Below, one piece after another: positions 24,963 through 34,160 of a stretch of 44,353 bases of DNA. The notes under the pieces are model-generated. The model worked only from the letters and a program-made list of their open reading frames with translations. It was not told the origin of the DNA and searched no databases. A program made the translations under genes and the position numbers. How positions within the stretch are numbered: position 1 is the first letter of the stretch; each line of letters opens with the position of its first letter. Origin of the DNA: Actinobacillus indolicus (lineage in GTDB: Bacteria > Pseudomonadota > Gammaproteobacteria > Enterobacterales > Pasteurellaceae); the NCBI RefSeq assembly GCF_901764975.1, contig NZ_CABFKH010000015.1, positions 1 to 44,353 of the forward strand, read 5' to 3'.

Positions 24963-25346
24963 CTACGCAACAATCTCAATTAGGTTACCTTCAGCGTCTA
25001 AAATGCAACTCTCGTAATAACCATCACCCGTTACTCTTGGCTCGCTAATCACTTGATAACCATCATTTCTTAATTGCTCTGTCAGAGCATCTACTTTTTC
25101 CTTTGAACCTATTTGCATCGCAAAATGAACTAAACCTGCCCTAAAAATATGTTTTTCTACATCACAAATTTCTGGACGGGTCATAATTTCTAAACGAGCT
25201 CCACCTTCAAAAGTTAAAAAGTAGGTCATCAAATTTGTTCGTGGATTATGATATTTTTCATTAGGAACAGCATTGAAATACCTAACAAAGAAATTTTTTG
25301 CTTGTTCCAAATCGTGAACATACATTGCAACGTGTTCTAACTTCAT
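24963..25346 (-). CDS. VOC family (glyoxalase-like) metalloenzyme
   Basis: Small protein of 127 residues with two vicinal-oxygen-chelate repeats (beta-alpha-beta-beta-beta; about 1-57 and 70-127). All four expected metal ligands are present: H5, E53 (RLEIM), H74 (LVHFAM) and E124 (LIEIV). These match the ligand pattern of glyoxalase I, although the residues binding glutathione there cannot be judged. It has a strong AGGAG ribosome site. It lies 48 bp after carA and 122 bp before carB on the same strand, with no terminator before it, so it is probably co-transcribed with the carbamoyl-phosphate synthase genes. The substrate is unknown. A lyase or isomerase acting on a small reactive carbonyl compound is a reasonable guess. 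Confidence 0.88.
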   Translation of the reverse strand: MKLEHVAMYVHDLEQAKNFFVRYFNAVPNEKYHNPRTNLMTYFLTFEGGARLEIMTRPEICDVEKHIFRAGLVHFAMQIGSKEKVDALTEQLRNDGYQVISEPRVTGDGYYESCILDAEGNLIEIVA

Positions 25347-25394
25347 ATCTTTCTCCTAAAATTTTGCAAATTTCCCTTCAGATCTCAGCTCTTA

Positions 25395-26519
25395 TTAACC
25401 TTTCTCTTTTCTCAATTCATCAATAAAGCGGTCAAACAGGTATGCCACATCGTGTGGGCCTGGGCTGGCTTCTGGGTGTCCTTGGAATGAGAATGCCGAT
25501 TGATCGGTGAGTTCAATGCCTTGTACTGTGCCGTCAAAGAGTGAGCGGTGGGTGACACGAACGTTAGCAGGCAAACTCGCTTCATCAACTTCAAAACCGT
25601 GGTTTTGGCTGGTGATCAACACATTTTGCGTATCTAAATCTTGTACAGGGTGGTTTGCACCGTGGTGTCCGAATGCCATTTTTTTCGTTTTACCGCCTGC
25701 GGCTAATCCGAGTAATTGATGCCCTAAACAGATGCCGAAAATCGGTTTTTTCGTTGCCAATAATTTCTGAATAGCGGTAATTGCATAGGTGCAAGGCTCT
25801 GGGTCGCCTGGTCCGTTAGATAAGAAAATACCGTCTGGATTTAAGGCTAGTACAGCTTCTGCAGAGGTTGTTGCCGGCACAACGGTGATACGACAGCCAC
25901 GTTCCGCAAGCATTCTTAAAATATTGCGTTTTACGCCAAAATCGTAAGCAACAACGTGAAATTCAGGATTAGTTTGTTGCACATAACCTTTGCCAAGTTG
26001 CCACTCGCCTTCCGTCCATTGATACAGCTCTTTACAGGTCACTTCTTTGGCTAAATCTTGCCCCGCCATTGAGCCGAAACTGTTGGCAAGTTCAAGAGCT
26101 TTAGTCACATCATCACCGACATAAATACAGCCTGCTTGAGCGCCTTTATCACGCAAAATTCGGGTTAAACGGCGTGTGTCAATGTCGGCAATTGCGACGA
26201 TTTTATGTTTAACCAGATAATCAGAGAGGGAAGAGTTCGCACGGAAATTGCTATGAATAAGGGGTAGATCTCGAATAATTAAACCTGCGGCATACACTTT
26301 ATCGGCTTCTTCGTCTTCGTTATTGGTGCCTGTATTGCCAATGTGCGGATAAGTTAAAGTAACAATTTGATTCGTGTATGAAGGATCGGTGAGAATTTCT
26401 TGGTAGCCCGTCATTGCGGTGTTGAATACGACTTCACCAATAGTATGTCCTTGATAACCAATAGATTTTCCGTGAAAAACAGAACCGTCGGCAAGAACGA
26501 GAATGGCAGGTTCAAACAT
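25395..26519 (-). CDS. carA: Carbamoyl-phosphate synthase small subunit
   Basis: Glutaminase subunit supplying ammonia to CarB. It has 374 residues. The N-terminal CPSase domain contains [21 protein letters not shown] and [10 protein letters not shown], and the class I amidotransferase domain has C264 in [10 protein letters not shown] and H348/E350 in [10 protein letters not shown]. The reading frame is open 29 codons further upstream, but that stretch crosses a PurR-type operator, and family alignment supports the ATG at 26519 ([15 protein letters not shown]). AGGAG is 10 nt upstream, a little far. Purine and arginine operators upstream point to the same dual control known for E. coli carAB. 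Confidence 0.97.
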   Translation of the reverse strand: MFEPAILVLADGSVFHGKSIGYQGHTIGEVVFNTAMTGYQEILTDPSYTNQIVTLTYPHIGNTGTNNEDEEADKVYAAGLIIRDLPLIHSNFRANSSLSDYLVKHKIVAIADIDTRRLTRILRDKGAQAGCIYVGDDVTKALELANSFGSMAGQDLAKEVTCKELYQWTEGEWQLGKGYVQQTNPEFHVVAYDFGVKRNILRMLAERGCRITVVPATTSAEAVLALNPDGIFLSNGPGDPEPCTYAITAIQKLLATKKPIFGICLGHQLLGLAAGGKTKKMAFGHHGANHPVQDLDTQNVLITSQNHGFEVDEASLPANVRVTHRSLFDGTVQGIELTDQSAFSFQGHPEASPGPHDVAYLFDRFIDELRKEKG

Positions 26520-26553
26520 ATTGTATTTACTCCTAATGTGAATTTGGTAACAC

Positions 26554-26573
26554 GCCTTCTTAGGAAGTAGGCG
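26554..26573. other. Hairpin in the carA leader
   Basis: CGCCT-T-CTT / AAG-T-AGGCG around an AGG loop (about 26553-26573), between the PurR-type box and the ribosome site. It could influence leader RNA folding; no attenuator U-tract is seen. Confidence 0.4.
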
Positions 26574-26586
26574 GCTGAGTGTATCA

Positions 26587-26602
26587 AAGCAAACGTTTGC
26601 CT
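26587..26602. promoter_or_regulatory. PurR-type operator upstream of carA
   Basis: The 16-bp site AAGCAAACGTTTGCCT contains the perfect palindrome GCAAACGTTTGC, an excellent match to the PurR consensus ACGCAAACGTTTGCGT. It lies 68 bp before the carA ATG. Confidence 0.85.
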
Positions 26603-26643
26603 TCAAGTTAAACTTTTAAAAGTGTTCAAAACAAACGGCTTTA

Positions 26644-26682
26644 AATGACTATTTATGCTCTTATTTTGCATTTTTATGCAAA
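26644..26682. promoter_or_regulatory. Tandem ArgR boxes in the carA/cyuA divergent region
   Basis: The stronger box (26665-26682) lies inside a perfect 10-bp-arm palindrome at 26662-26685: TATTTTGCAT-TTTT-ATGCAAAATA, matching TGAAT-N4-ATTCA at 8 of 10. A weaker box at 26644-26661 (TGACT-N4-ATGCT, 7 of 10) sits exactly 21 bp centre to centre, the 3-bp spacing of E. coli ARG box pairs. Confidence 0.65.
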
Positions 26683-26720
26683 ATAATGCAAGTGTTAAAA
26701 AATCTATTTTTCAATAAGCT

Positions 26721-26729
26721 ACAAGCGGT
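26721..26729 (+). repeat. DNA uptake signal sequence upstream of cyuA
   Basis: Exact ACAAGCGGT overlapping a possible cyuA -10 (TAGAAT at 26730-26735 directly follows). Confidence 0.85.
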
Positions 26730-26765
26730 TAGAATAGAGAGAAATTTTACGAAAGAGAAAAAAGA

Positions 26766-28064
26766 ATGAATAAATTTGAATTTGCAGAACAATTAATCGC
26801 CATTGTGAAACGAGATGTTGCCCCTGCATTAGGCTGTACAGAACCCATTTCGTTGGCGTTAGCGGCTGCAATTGCGAAATCACACTTAGGCGGTGATCCT
26901 GTTCAAATTCAGGCTAAAGTATCCCCGAATTTAATGAAAAATGGTATGGGGGTTACCGTGCCAGGAACGGGTATGGTGGGCTTGCCAATTGCGGCTGCTG
27001 TGGGGGCAATTGCTGGTGATGCGACGGCAGGTTTGGAAGTGTTGAAACATATTCAAGCCGAAGATGTCGCCAAAGCAAAAGCGATGTTAGATGCCAATCA
27101 GGTAAGTGTGGATATTGCGAATGTGGATTTTCCGCTTTATTCGGAAGCTTTATTGTTAGGTGAAACGGGTTGGGTCAAAGTCTGTATTCAAGACACTCAT
27201 ACCAATGTGGTATTGATTGAGAAAAATGGGGAAGTATTGTTTCAACAACAAGCACAAGCGGTTGAAACAGCTGACGATTATCACTTTTTCAATCAGCTTT
27301 CCGCTGAACAGATTTATCAATTTGCGATGGAAGTTCCCCTTGAACAGATTGCCTTTATTGCCGAAGCTGCTAAATTAAATTCTGCGTTATCGAAAGAAGG
27401 TTTAGAAAAAGAGTATGGCTTGCATATCGGGCGAACCTTGAAAAAGCAGATTGAACTTGGCTTGATGTCTGATGATTTATTGTCACGCATTGTAATTGAA
27501 ACTACCGCAGCATCCGATGCTCGAATGGGCGGTGCCTTGTTGCCTGCAATGAGCAATTCGGGTTCGGGCAATCAAGGCATTGCGGCAACAATGCCGTCAG
27601 TGATTGTGGCACGTTTTGTGAATGCCGATGATGAGCAACTGATCCGTGCGTTATTTCTTTCTCATACGATTGCAATCTATATTCATAGTAAGTTGCCAAA
27701 ACTGTCGGCTCTTTGTGCTGTGACTACGGCGGCAATGGGCAGTGCCGCAGGTATGGCATATTTGCTGAAAGGTAATTTTAACGCCATTAGTATGGCGATT
27801 TGCAGTATGATCGGCGACATCAGTGGCGTATTGTGTGATGGTGCAGCAAATAGCTGTGCGATGAAAGTTTCAACAGGGGTATCTTCTGCCTACAAAGCGG
27901 TGTTAATGGCGTTAGACAATAGCCGAGTGACAGGCAATGAAGGTATCGTGGAACATAGCGTTGATAAATCAATCAATAACCTATGTGCGATTGCGACCAA
28001 AAGTATGGTCTATATGGATAGACAAATTATTGAGATTATGAGTACAAAAGAGCAGGATTGTTAA
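26766..28064 (+). CDS. cyuA: L-cysteine desulfidase family protein (UPF0597, CyuA/YhaM-like)
   Basis: Fe-S enzyme of the serine-dehydratase-alpha-like family; E. coli CyuA breaks cysteine into pyruvate, ammonia and hydrogen sulfide, mainly in anaerobic growth. It has 432 residues (E. coli 436). Conserved features include C24 in [13 protein letters not shown], the Gly-rich [36 protein letters not shown], and a C-terminal cysteine group C346, C357 and C364 ([22 protein letters not shown]), likely cluster ligands. It is divergent from carA with 246 bp between. chaA begins 26 bp after the stop. No cysteine permease (cyuP) is beside it. The exact substrate, cysteine or serine, is not proven by sequence. 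Confidence 0.85.
   Translation: MNKFEFAEQLIAIVKRDVAPALGCTEPISLALAAAIAKSHLGGDPVQIQAKVSPNLMKNGMGVTVPGTGMVGLPIAAAVGAIAGDATAGLEVLKHIQAEDVAKAKAMLDANQVSVDIANVDFPLYSEALLLGETGWVKVCIQDTHTNVVLIEKNGEVLFQQQAQAVETADDYHFFNQLSAEQIYQFAMEVPLEQIAFIAEAAKLNSALSKEGLEKEYGLHIGRTLKKQIELGLMSDDLLSRIVIETTAASDARMGGALLPAMSNSGSGNQGIAATMPSVIVARFVNADDEQLIRALFLSHTIAIYIHSKLPKLSALCAVTTAAMGSAAGMAYLLKGNFNAISMAICSMIGDISGVLCDGAANSCAMKVSTGVSSAYKAVLMALDNSRVTGNEGIVEHSVDKSINNLCAIATKSMVYMDRQIIEIMSTKEQDC
27254..27262 (+). repeat. DNA uptake signal sequence inside cyuA
   Basis: Exact ACAAGCGGT in the coding strand, encoding part of QAQAVE. Confidence 0.85.
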
Positions 28065-28090
28065 ACGATAAAAATAAAGGAGAAGACATT

Positions 28091-29170
28091 ATGGCGACAC
28101 ATTCCCATTCCCCTTTGCCAATTTGGTCGGTGATCTTACCGCTTGCAGCTTGGGCTATCTATTTTGTTGGCGTGAAAGAGAACATTTGGCTACAACTTGG
28201 GGGCGGTGCGTTATTGATTGGTAGTGTGCTTTCTGCGGTTCACCACGCAGAAGTGGTAGCACATAAAGTTGGAGAGCCGTTTGGTACTATTATTCTAGCA
28301 CTCGCCATTACGATTATTGAAGTGGCATTAATCGTGTCGCTGATGGTTGCAGGTGGCGAAAATGCGGTTTATTTAGCAAGAGATACGGTATTTGCGGCGA
28401 TAATGCTGATTCTGACGGGCATTTTAGGCGGAAGCTTACTTATTGGTGGCATTAAGCATAAAGTCCAATTTTTCCATAAAAAGTCATTAAGTACGGCGTT
28501 AGTTACGCTAATGTCTATCTTAGTACTAACGATGATTTTGCCGAACTTTACCACTAGTTCTGAAGCGGGCACTTATACAGACTCACAGCTCATTTTTGTG
28601 GCAGTTTCTGCTCTGGTGCTTTATTTCTCATTTATTATGATGCAAACCGTTCGTCACAGGGACTACTTTTTAGCCGATGATGATAACCCTAATCATCACG
28701 CAGAGCCTCCATCAACAAAAGTCGCATTGATTAGTTTGTTATTGCTAGTTATTTGTCTTGGCATTGTTGTGATGTTAGCGAAAGGGCTTTCTCCTGCGAT
28801 TGAGGCAATGGTGGTTGCTGCAGGTGCGCCATTATCTTTAGTTGGGGTGATTATTGCTGCAGTTGTTTTAATGCCTGAAGGTTTAGCTGCTCTGACGGCT
28901 GCTAGCCGTAACCGATTACAAACCAGTGTGAATTTGGCTTTAGGTTCAGCGTTAGCCAGTATTGGTTTAACCATTCCTGCAGTTGTTATTGTCTGCTTAC
29001 TGTACGACATTAACGTAGTACTTGGGTTAGATTGGAAATCCATGATATTACTTGCTTTAGCTGCATTTACTGTTATGGTTTCACTCAATCATGGTAAATC
29101 GAATATGCTCTATGGTGTAGTATTACTGGTTAATTTAGCGGCTTATGTGTTTACAGTGATTGTGCCGTAA
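28091..29170 (+). CDS. chaA: Calcium/sodium-proton antiporter ChaA
   Basis: Inner-membrane cation-proton exchanger of the CaCA superfamily, used for Ca, Na or K export at high pH. It has 359 residues (E. coli 366), with about eleven hydrophobic spans. The two inverted alpha-repeats carry the ion-binding signature: GTIILALAITIIEVALIVSL near 75-95 and VVLMPEGLAALTAASRN with LALGSALASIGLTIP in the second half. The acidic loop (ADDDNPNHHAEPPS) separates the halves. An in-frame TTG overlapping the cyuA stop would add 11 residues; AAAGGAG before the ATG at 28091 decides the start. It is likely co-transcribed with cyuA. Confidence 0.93.
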   Translation: MATHSHSPLPIWSVILPLAAWAIYFVGVKENIWLQLGGGALLIGSVLSAVHHAEVVAHKVGEPFGTIILALAITIIEVALIVSLMVAGGENAVYLARDTVFAAIMLILTGILGGSLLIGGIKHKVQFFHKKSLSTALVTLMSILVLTMILPNFTTSSEAGTYTDSQLIFVAVSALVLYFSFIMMQTVRHRDYFLADDDNPNHHAEPPSTKVALISLLLLVICLGIVVMLAKGLSPAIEAMVVAAGAPLSLVGVIIAAVVLMPEGLAALTAASRNRLQTSVNLALGSALASIGLTIPAVVIVCLLYDINVVLGLDWKSMILLALAAFTVMVSLNHGKSNMLYGVVLLVNLAAYVFTVIVP

Positions 29171-29188
29171 GCCTACTCTAATCAACAA

Positions 29189-29233
29189 AAAAGTGAGATA
29201 GATTCAATGAATTTATCTCACTTTTCGTTTTTT
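29189..29233. terminator. Bidirectional terminator between chaA and potD
   Basis: AAAAGTGAGATA/TATCTCACTTTT (29189-29200 with 29214-29225), followed on the plus strand by CGTTTTTT and flanked on the minus strand by a T run. It serves both convergent genes. Confidence 0.9.
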
Positions 29234-29253
29234 ATGATGCTGCGATATTTATC

Positions 29254-30297
29254 TTATTTCGCCGTTTTCAACTCTTGATAGTATTTTTCGTAAATTTCAA
29301 TTGCATCACCGACATCCACTTGCCATGGGCTTTTCTCAATCACCTCTGGGAGAATAAAGACCGCAGGGTCATCGACTAAATCTTTTGGTAATTGTGCTAA
29401 TGCTACTTTATTGGCTGTTGGATAGCCTATCGCTTCCGTTAATTTTGCCGCCACAGGCGCTGAAAGCATATAGTTAATTAGCTTGTAAGCCCCTTCCGGA
29501 TTTTGCGAAGTAGCCGGAATCGCTAAGTTATCGATCCAAAGCGGTGTACCTTCTTTCGGATACACCATATTGATTTTTGCTCCTTCATTTTTCGCAATGC
29601 GCACAGAGCCATTCCAAAGTGTTCCCACTTCCACTTCACCTGAAATAAACGAACTTGACGGATTATCGGAATTAAATGCCAACACATTCGGGCGTAATTT
29701 CAATAACTCTTCATAAGCCGCTTTCAAAATCGCAGGATCTTGTGTATTCGGATCTTGCCCCATTTTTAACAATGCAATGTTAAAGGCTTCACGTGGATCA
29801 TCTAACAACTGCAATTTATCTTTAAACTCAGGCTTCCATAAATCTGCCCACGATTGAAAATTCGCAAGATCTTGGGTTTCGGTATTATACGCAATCCCCG
29901 TTGCACCAAAGAGCTGTGGCACAGAGTATTTATTGCCTTTATCAAAAGGACGATCGAGCATTTGTGGATCTAACTCACTTAATACAGGCAGTTTGCTATG
30001 ATCTAACTCTTTCAACATTCCTTCACGAGCCATTTTTGACACAAAATAGCTTGTTGGCGCAATCACATCATAACTTTGGTTTTTACCCATTGTTTTTAGC
30101 TTAGCATACATTGTTTCGTTTGATTCAAGGCTGGAAACAATTACCTTAATTCCTGTTTGCTTAGTAAAATCATCGAGCAAACCTTCTGGCACATACTCAG
30201 ACCAAGTATAGAGATAAACTGTATCGCCTTCTTTTGCCATCACTGAATGACTTGCAAAAGCCAGTGTTGCAGATAAAACCACTGCCCATTTTTTCAT
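29254..30297 (-). CDS. potD: Spermidine/putrescine-binding periplasmic protein PotD (copy 1)
   Basis: Extracytoplasmic polyamine-binding protein that feeds the PotABC importer. The 347-residue precursor (E. coli PotD 348) has a Sec signal MKKWAVVLSATLAFASHSVMA with cleavage before KEGDTV. The mature part shows LYTWSEYVPEGLLDDFTKQTG, SYFVSKMAREGML, FNSDNPSSSFISGEVEVGTLWNGS and WIDNLAIPATSQNPEGAYKLI, typical of family 1 binding proteins. A TTG five codons upstream overlaps the ribosome site GGAG; the ATG at 30297 is therefore used. No potABC genes are adjacent, so it must work with a permease encoded elsewhere. A second copy lies at 41405-42454. Confidence 0.93.
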   Translation of the reverse strand: MKKWAVVLSATLAFASHSVMAKEGDTVYLYTWSEYVPEGLLDDFTKQTGIKVIVSSLESNETMYAKLKTMGKNQSYDVIAPTSYFVSKMAREGMLKELDHSKLPVLSELDPQMLDRPFDKGNKYSVPQLFGATGIAYNTETQDLANFQSWADLWKPEFKDKLQLLDDPREAFNIALLKMGQDPNTQDPAILKAAYEELLKLRPNVLAFNSDNPSSSFISGEVEVGTLWNGSVRIAKNEGAKINMVYPKEGTPLWIDNLAIPATSQNPEGAYKLINYMLSAPVAAKLTEAIGYPTANKVALAQLPKDLVDDPAVFILPEVIEKSPWQVDVGDAIEIYEKYYQELKTAK

Positions 30298-30437
30298 ATT
30301 TTTGTTCTCCAAATATAGAGAGAAATCGTCCTTTTATACCAACCAAAGTCGTATAAAAACTTACCCATTCAGGCGATGCGGATTGTAGGCTAATTAGGGG
30401 GGAATGCAAGAAAATTTAGTGGCAATAAGGCTAAATA

Positions 30438-30446
30438 ACAAGCGGT
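30438..30446 (+). repeat. DNA uptake signal sequence between recB and potD
   Basis: Exact ACAAGCGGT just beyond the recB terminator hairpin. Confidence 0.85.
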
Positions 30447-30465
30447 ATGATGAACTTAATAAAAT

Positions 30466-30504
30466 GCAACCCTGATAAGCGATGAATTCAGATCAGGGCG
30501 TTGC
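30466..30504 (-). terminator. Terminator of recB
   Basis: GCAACCCTGAT pairs with ATCAGGG-CG-TTGC (two-base bulge); on the minus strand it is followed by ATTTTATT. It starts 4 bp after the recB stop. Confidence 0.65.
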
Positions 30505-30507
30505 GTA

Positions 30508-33500
30508 TTATCCAAATAATTGATCCATTTCTTCAATCAATGCCTGACTTGGTTTATCAAAATAAACGCCGCTATTTGGCTCGCCGTTCATTCCCCGTAG
30601 GAATAAGTAAGCAACACCGCCAAAATGTTGTTCGTAGTTATAATTTTCACCTAGGCGAGAGCTTAAGTAGCGGTGAACGGCAAGGGTATAGAGCAAATAT
30701 TGCAAATCATAGCGGAATTGCCCCATTGTTTTGGCTAATTTGTCAGCTTGATAATCTTGTGGCAAGTAGCCTAAAAAATTGGATTTATAGTCAATCACAT
30801 AGAATTTGCCATCAATTTGGGCAATACAATCGACAAAACCACGCACGAAGCCTTCAAGGTTATATAAGGTTAAATCAGGCAACTGTTTTGCTAGCGGGCT
30901 ATATTTTTTCAGTAGCTGATTAAGTCGATATAAGGCTTCTTTATTGGATAGGCGTAAATAAAATTGCCATTCGTTCAAGCGCTTATGAGTAAAAATCTGC
31001 GCTAAACTCACCGCTTGATCACCAAATGGGGTTTGTATAACTTGCTCAAACCACCTTGTTAAAGGCTCAAGCCACGCTTCGTCTAAATCAAGTTGTTCAC
31101 ACAATGCCTGTAATTGTGTTTGATCCACCGCTTGTTGAAAATCCCAATGCTCAAAGAATTTATGCAACAGATTACCGACTTTCGTGCTATGTGGAAATTG
31201 GTAGCGACTATATGGCTGAGCGTTATCTTCAAGAAAATCCGATGAGATGAACTCTGTACGGTCATAATCTTGAGCTTCGTCACCAAAGGCTACAAGCGGT
31301 ATGTTTTGCCCTTTATGTTGCAAACGTTCATTTTGAGCCTGTAATGTCGTGAAGCTAGTAATTTGCCCGACGGTGCGAATAGTGCCTGTAAAGGATTTGG
31401 CTTCAATATCAATAGGCTGTACGAGTGTTGGTTGCCAATCGTCTTCAGGCACATCATTATCAACCGTAATCAGCTCTGCGTTAATGCCTTTCTGCGCTAA
31501 ATAATATTGCGTATTTTGGCTTGGGGCGAGACCACCTGTTCCAATCTCGCCATTGCTTAACAAATAACTTAGGCTATTCCATTTGTCATCAAATTGACTT
31601 GGCAAGATTAGGTTTAGTTGATACTTCGCCCGAGTGACCGCAACATAGAGCAATCGCAAATCTTCCGCAAATTCTGCCTTATCAATATATTTTTTGATTT
31701 CGTCGGATTGTGAGCCGAAACTCCAGTAAGCCTTGCCTTCATCATTTTGATAGATTGCCATTGATTTACTTTTGGCTGGTTGGCTTGCTTTAGCCACAAA
31801 TGGCAACCAAACCACAGGGTATTCCAATCCTTTTGAGCCGTGGATAGTCACTACTTTGACTAAACTTTCTTCGCTCTCTAAGCGCTGTTTTTGTTCATCG
31901 GCGTAGCCATCGGGATTATCTAATTGCTGTGCATACCAACGTAGCAAGGCGAACTCGTTCTCTAAATTTGGCATTGCCCCTTGTAATAACTCGGCTAAAT
32001 GCAACAGGTCAGTAATGCGACGTTCTGCATTAGGTAAAGCATTGAGCCGTTGGATAATATTTTCTTTTACAAAAATTTGGTGCAACATCGGTAAAATCCC
32101 CTGATGTAGCCAAACTTGTTGATAGCCAACAAAGCTTTCCATCACATTATCCCACGCTTTTTCATCTTGTTTGATATTAAAAATATCGGTCGATGTTAAA
32201 CCCCAAAGCGATGTACCAATAGCCGAAAGCAAGCTAGATTGACGGTAAGGGTTTAAACACGCAGAAAGAATAAAGCGTAAATCTTGTGCTTCTTGGGTTT
32301 CATAGACACTATTTCGTTCAGAGAAGAAGACCGATGGAATATGGCGTTTTAATAATTCTGTACGAATTAAACTAGCTTGTTTATGGCTACGCACAAGGAT
32401 CGTAATGTCTTTGGCTTCAAGCGGTCGATATTCATCTTCTTTTTTTTCTTCTTCTTCCTTTGGTAAGATAATTAAACCTTGCTCACTTTTTTTCAGCTGT
32501 TGTTGAATTTGGTAAGCACAATGCTCTGCAGCAAGTTGTTCATCAAATGTTGAACCAATTAAAAGACATCGGGTCGCCTCTTCGCCAATTAATTTTTTCG
32601 CACCTTCTTTAGCTTTAACTGGTTGGAAAGGAATGCCGTGATATAAAAATGGGGGATTATGTCCTTCTGGAAACTGAAATAGGCTATTACAACTATCTAC
32701 CACCTCAGGCACAGATCGCCAGTTACGATTAAGGGTTGCTTGTTCCTGAACCTCATTCTTCGCGGTTAAATAGGTGAAAATATCAGCGCCACGGAATTTA
32801 TAGATCGACTGCTTTGGATCGCCGATCATAATAAAACCTTGTCCGCTGGTATTTTGCCCCATAAAGATACGCTGGAACACTTCATATTGCTGTTGGTTCG
32901 TATCTTGGAATTCATCAATCATCGCAAACGGGTACAAGGCTCGGATTTGTTGGGCTAACGTATCCCCACGCTCTGATTGCAAGGCGGAGAGTAAAAAGCT
33001 CAACATATCGCCAAAACTTTTCTCTTTATGAGTTTGCTTATAATCGGTGAGTTTTTGGTACAAATGGCTAAAGAATTGATAGAGCAAAATCACTTTTGAT
33101 TTGTCTTCAAACTGCATTTGGTAAGCGGTAAGATAATCTTGATTTTTTGCAAAAATAGCGTGGGTGAGTGGTTCTGCCCCTTCTTCCGCTTTTTCATTGA
33201 TAAAATCCTGACAAAAGCGAGAGAAGCTGTTGGTTGGGAAATAATGGCTACTGCTCGTAGCCCACTCGTTCAGCTCTTTCGACCAATTTTCGATCCAACG
33301 TATTTGATAAGAACGACGACTAAGCGATTTCTTTTCGCCTTTTTTGTAGCTTTTATTGATTTCAGCCACAATCAGGCTTTCTGCTTCTGCTCCCACTGCA
33401 AGCCAATGTTGCTTAGCTTCTTGTAACCACGCTTGATAATTGACGAGATAACCTGAAATATCTTGCGTTAGCCATTGATCCTCTGCCGTTAAATCAGGAA

Positions 33501-34116
33501 AATCACCATAGAGATAACTTTTCACTGCGGTTAATGCCTCAGAAGGCGTTTTTAACTCTTCGGCAACGGCTGCAGTTTCCGTAAGTCCCATTGGATAAAA
33601 CAGCTCTCTCCACGTTTCTTCACTCAAGCGGTTAAGCAGCTCGCTCTCATTCGTCAATAAATCAATGTCAAAACGAATGCCAGAGCTAAACGCAAACTGA
33701 AACAGCATCTTTTGACAGAAGCTATCAATGGTGAAAATGCTCGCTAGATCCATCTCACGCTCGGCGATTTTTAAGCGTAATACAGCTTCATTTAAGCGTG
33801 GTTGAATGTTGAGATAAAGATCGTTTAGAAACGGATCTTCGCTAAATTCTTTTTGTGCATCTTTGGATTCTGGATCTTTAAACCATTTGCCCACATTAGC
33901 GAGTCTTTTACGAATCCGATCTCGTAGCTCTTGTGTTGCGGCTTTAGTAAAGGTCACCACAAGGATTTGCTCCACGGTTAAAGGCGCACAGCCAACACCT
34001 AAAATCAAACGCAAATACAAATTTGCCATCGTATAGGTTTTGCCTGTGCCAGCAGAAGCTTCAATTAAACAAGATTGATTTAAAGGTAAACGTAGTGCAT
34101 TTAAAGTTTTCATCAT
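30508..34116 (-). CDS. recB: Exodeoxyribonuclease V beta subunit RecB
   Basis: Helicase-nuclease subunit of RecBCD, which processes double-strand breaks and destroys foreign linear DNA. It has 1202 residues (E. coli 1180). The N-terminal superfamily 1 helicase has Walker A ASAGTGKT (20-27), IDEFQDTN, GDPKQSIYKFRGAD and VVTIHGSKGLEYP. A C-terminal RecB nuclease domain has the catalytic D1109 and K1111 in VIDYKSN, with GFVRGFVDCIAQ just before. The tandem ATGATG start leaves a one-residue ambiguity. recC and recD are not in the window; it is divergent from rep. Two uptake sequences lie inside the gene. Confidence 0.96.
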   Translation of the reverse strand: MMKTLNALRLPLNQSCLIEASAGTGKTYTMANLYLRLILGVGCAPLTVEQILVVTFTKAATQELRDRIRKRLANVGKWFKDPESKDAQKEFSEDPFLNDLYLNIQPRLNEAVLRLKIAEREMDLASIFTIDSFCQKMLFQFAFSSGIRFDIDLLTNESELLNRLSEETWRELFYPMGLTETAAVAEELKTPSEALTAVKSYLYGDFPDLTAEDQWLTQDISGYLVNYQAWLQEAKQHWLAVGAEAESLIVAEINKSYKKGEKKSLSRRSYQIRWIENWSKELNEWATSSSHYFPTNSFSRFCQDFINEKAEEGAEPLTHAIFAKNQDYLTAYQMQFEDKSKVILLYQFFSHLYQKLTDYKQTHKEKSFGDMLSFLLSALQSERGDTLAQQIRALYPFAMIDEFQDTNQQQYEVFQRIFMGQNTSGQGFIMIGDPKQSIYKFRGADIFTYLTAKNEVQEQATLNRNWRSVPEVVDSCNSLFQFPEGHNPPFLYHGIPFQPVKAKEGAKKLIGEEATRCLLIGSTFDEQLAAEHCAYQIQQQLKKSEQGLIILPKEEEEKKEDEYRPLEAKDITILVRSHKQASLIRTELLKRHIPSVFFSERNSVYETQEAQDLRFILSACLNPYRQSSLLSAIGTSLWGLTSTDIFNIKQDEKAWDNVMESFVGYQQVWLHQGILPMLHQIFVKENIIQRLNALPNAERRITDLLHLAELLQGAMPNLENEFALLRWYAQQLDNPDGYADEQKQRLESEESLVKVVTIHGSKGLEYPVVWLPFVAKASQPAKSKSMAIYQNDEGKAYWSFGSQSDEIKKYIDKAEFAEDLRLLYVAVTRAKYQLNLILPSQFDDKWNSLSYLLSNGEIGTGGLAPSQNTQYYLAQKGINAELITVDNDVPEDDWQPTLVQPIDIEAKSFTGTIRTVGQITSFTTLQAQNERLQHKGQNIPLVAFGDEAQDYDRTEFISSDFLEDNAQPYSRYQFPHSTKVGNLLHKFFEHWDFQQAVDQTQLQALCEQLDLDEAWLEPLTRWFEQVIQTPFGDQAVSLAQIFTHKRLNEWQFYLRLSNKEALYRLNQLLKKYSPLAKQLPDLTLYNLEGFVRGFVDCIAQIDGKFYVIDYKSNFLGYLPQDYQADKLAKTMGQFRYDLQYLLYTLAVHRYLSSRLGENYNYEQHFGGVAYLFLRGMNGEPNSGVYFDKPSQALIEEMDQLFG
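31127..31135 (-). repeat. DNA uptake signal sequence inside recB (first)
   Basis: Exact ACCGCTTGT, in the recB coding sense; encodes part of QQAVDQ. Confidence 0.85.
31292..31300 (+). repeat. DNA uptake signal sequence inside recB (second)
   Basis: Exact ACAAGCGGT followed at once by ATGTTTTGC; antisense to recB and in the opposite orientation to the copy 157 bp away. Confidence 0.85.
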
Positions 34117-34160
34117 CGTAAAAAAGAAGTAAAAATATCGGCTATTTTACCACCCAAAAC

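Noticed and set aside
26520-26606. Longer carA with 29 more N-terminal residues
   Set aside because: The extra stretch crosses the PurR-type operator and leader hairpin and has no counterpart in the family; the ATG at 26519 aligns with known CarA.
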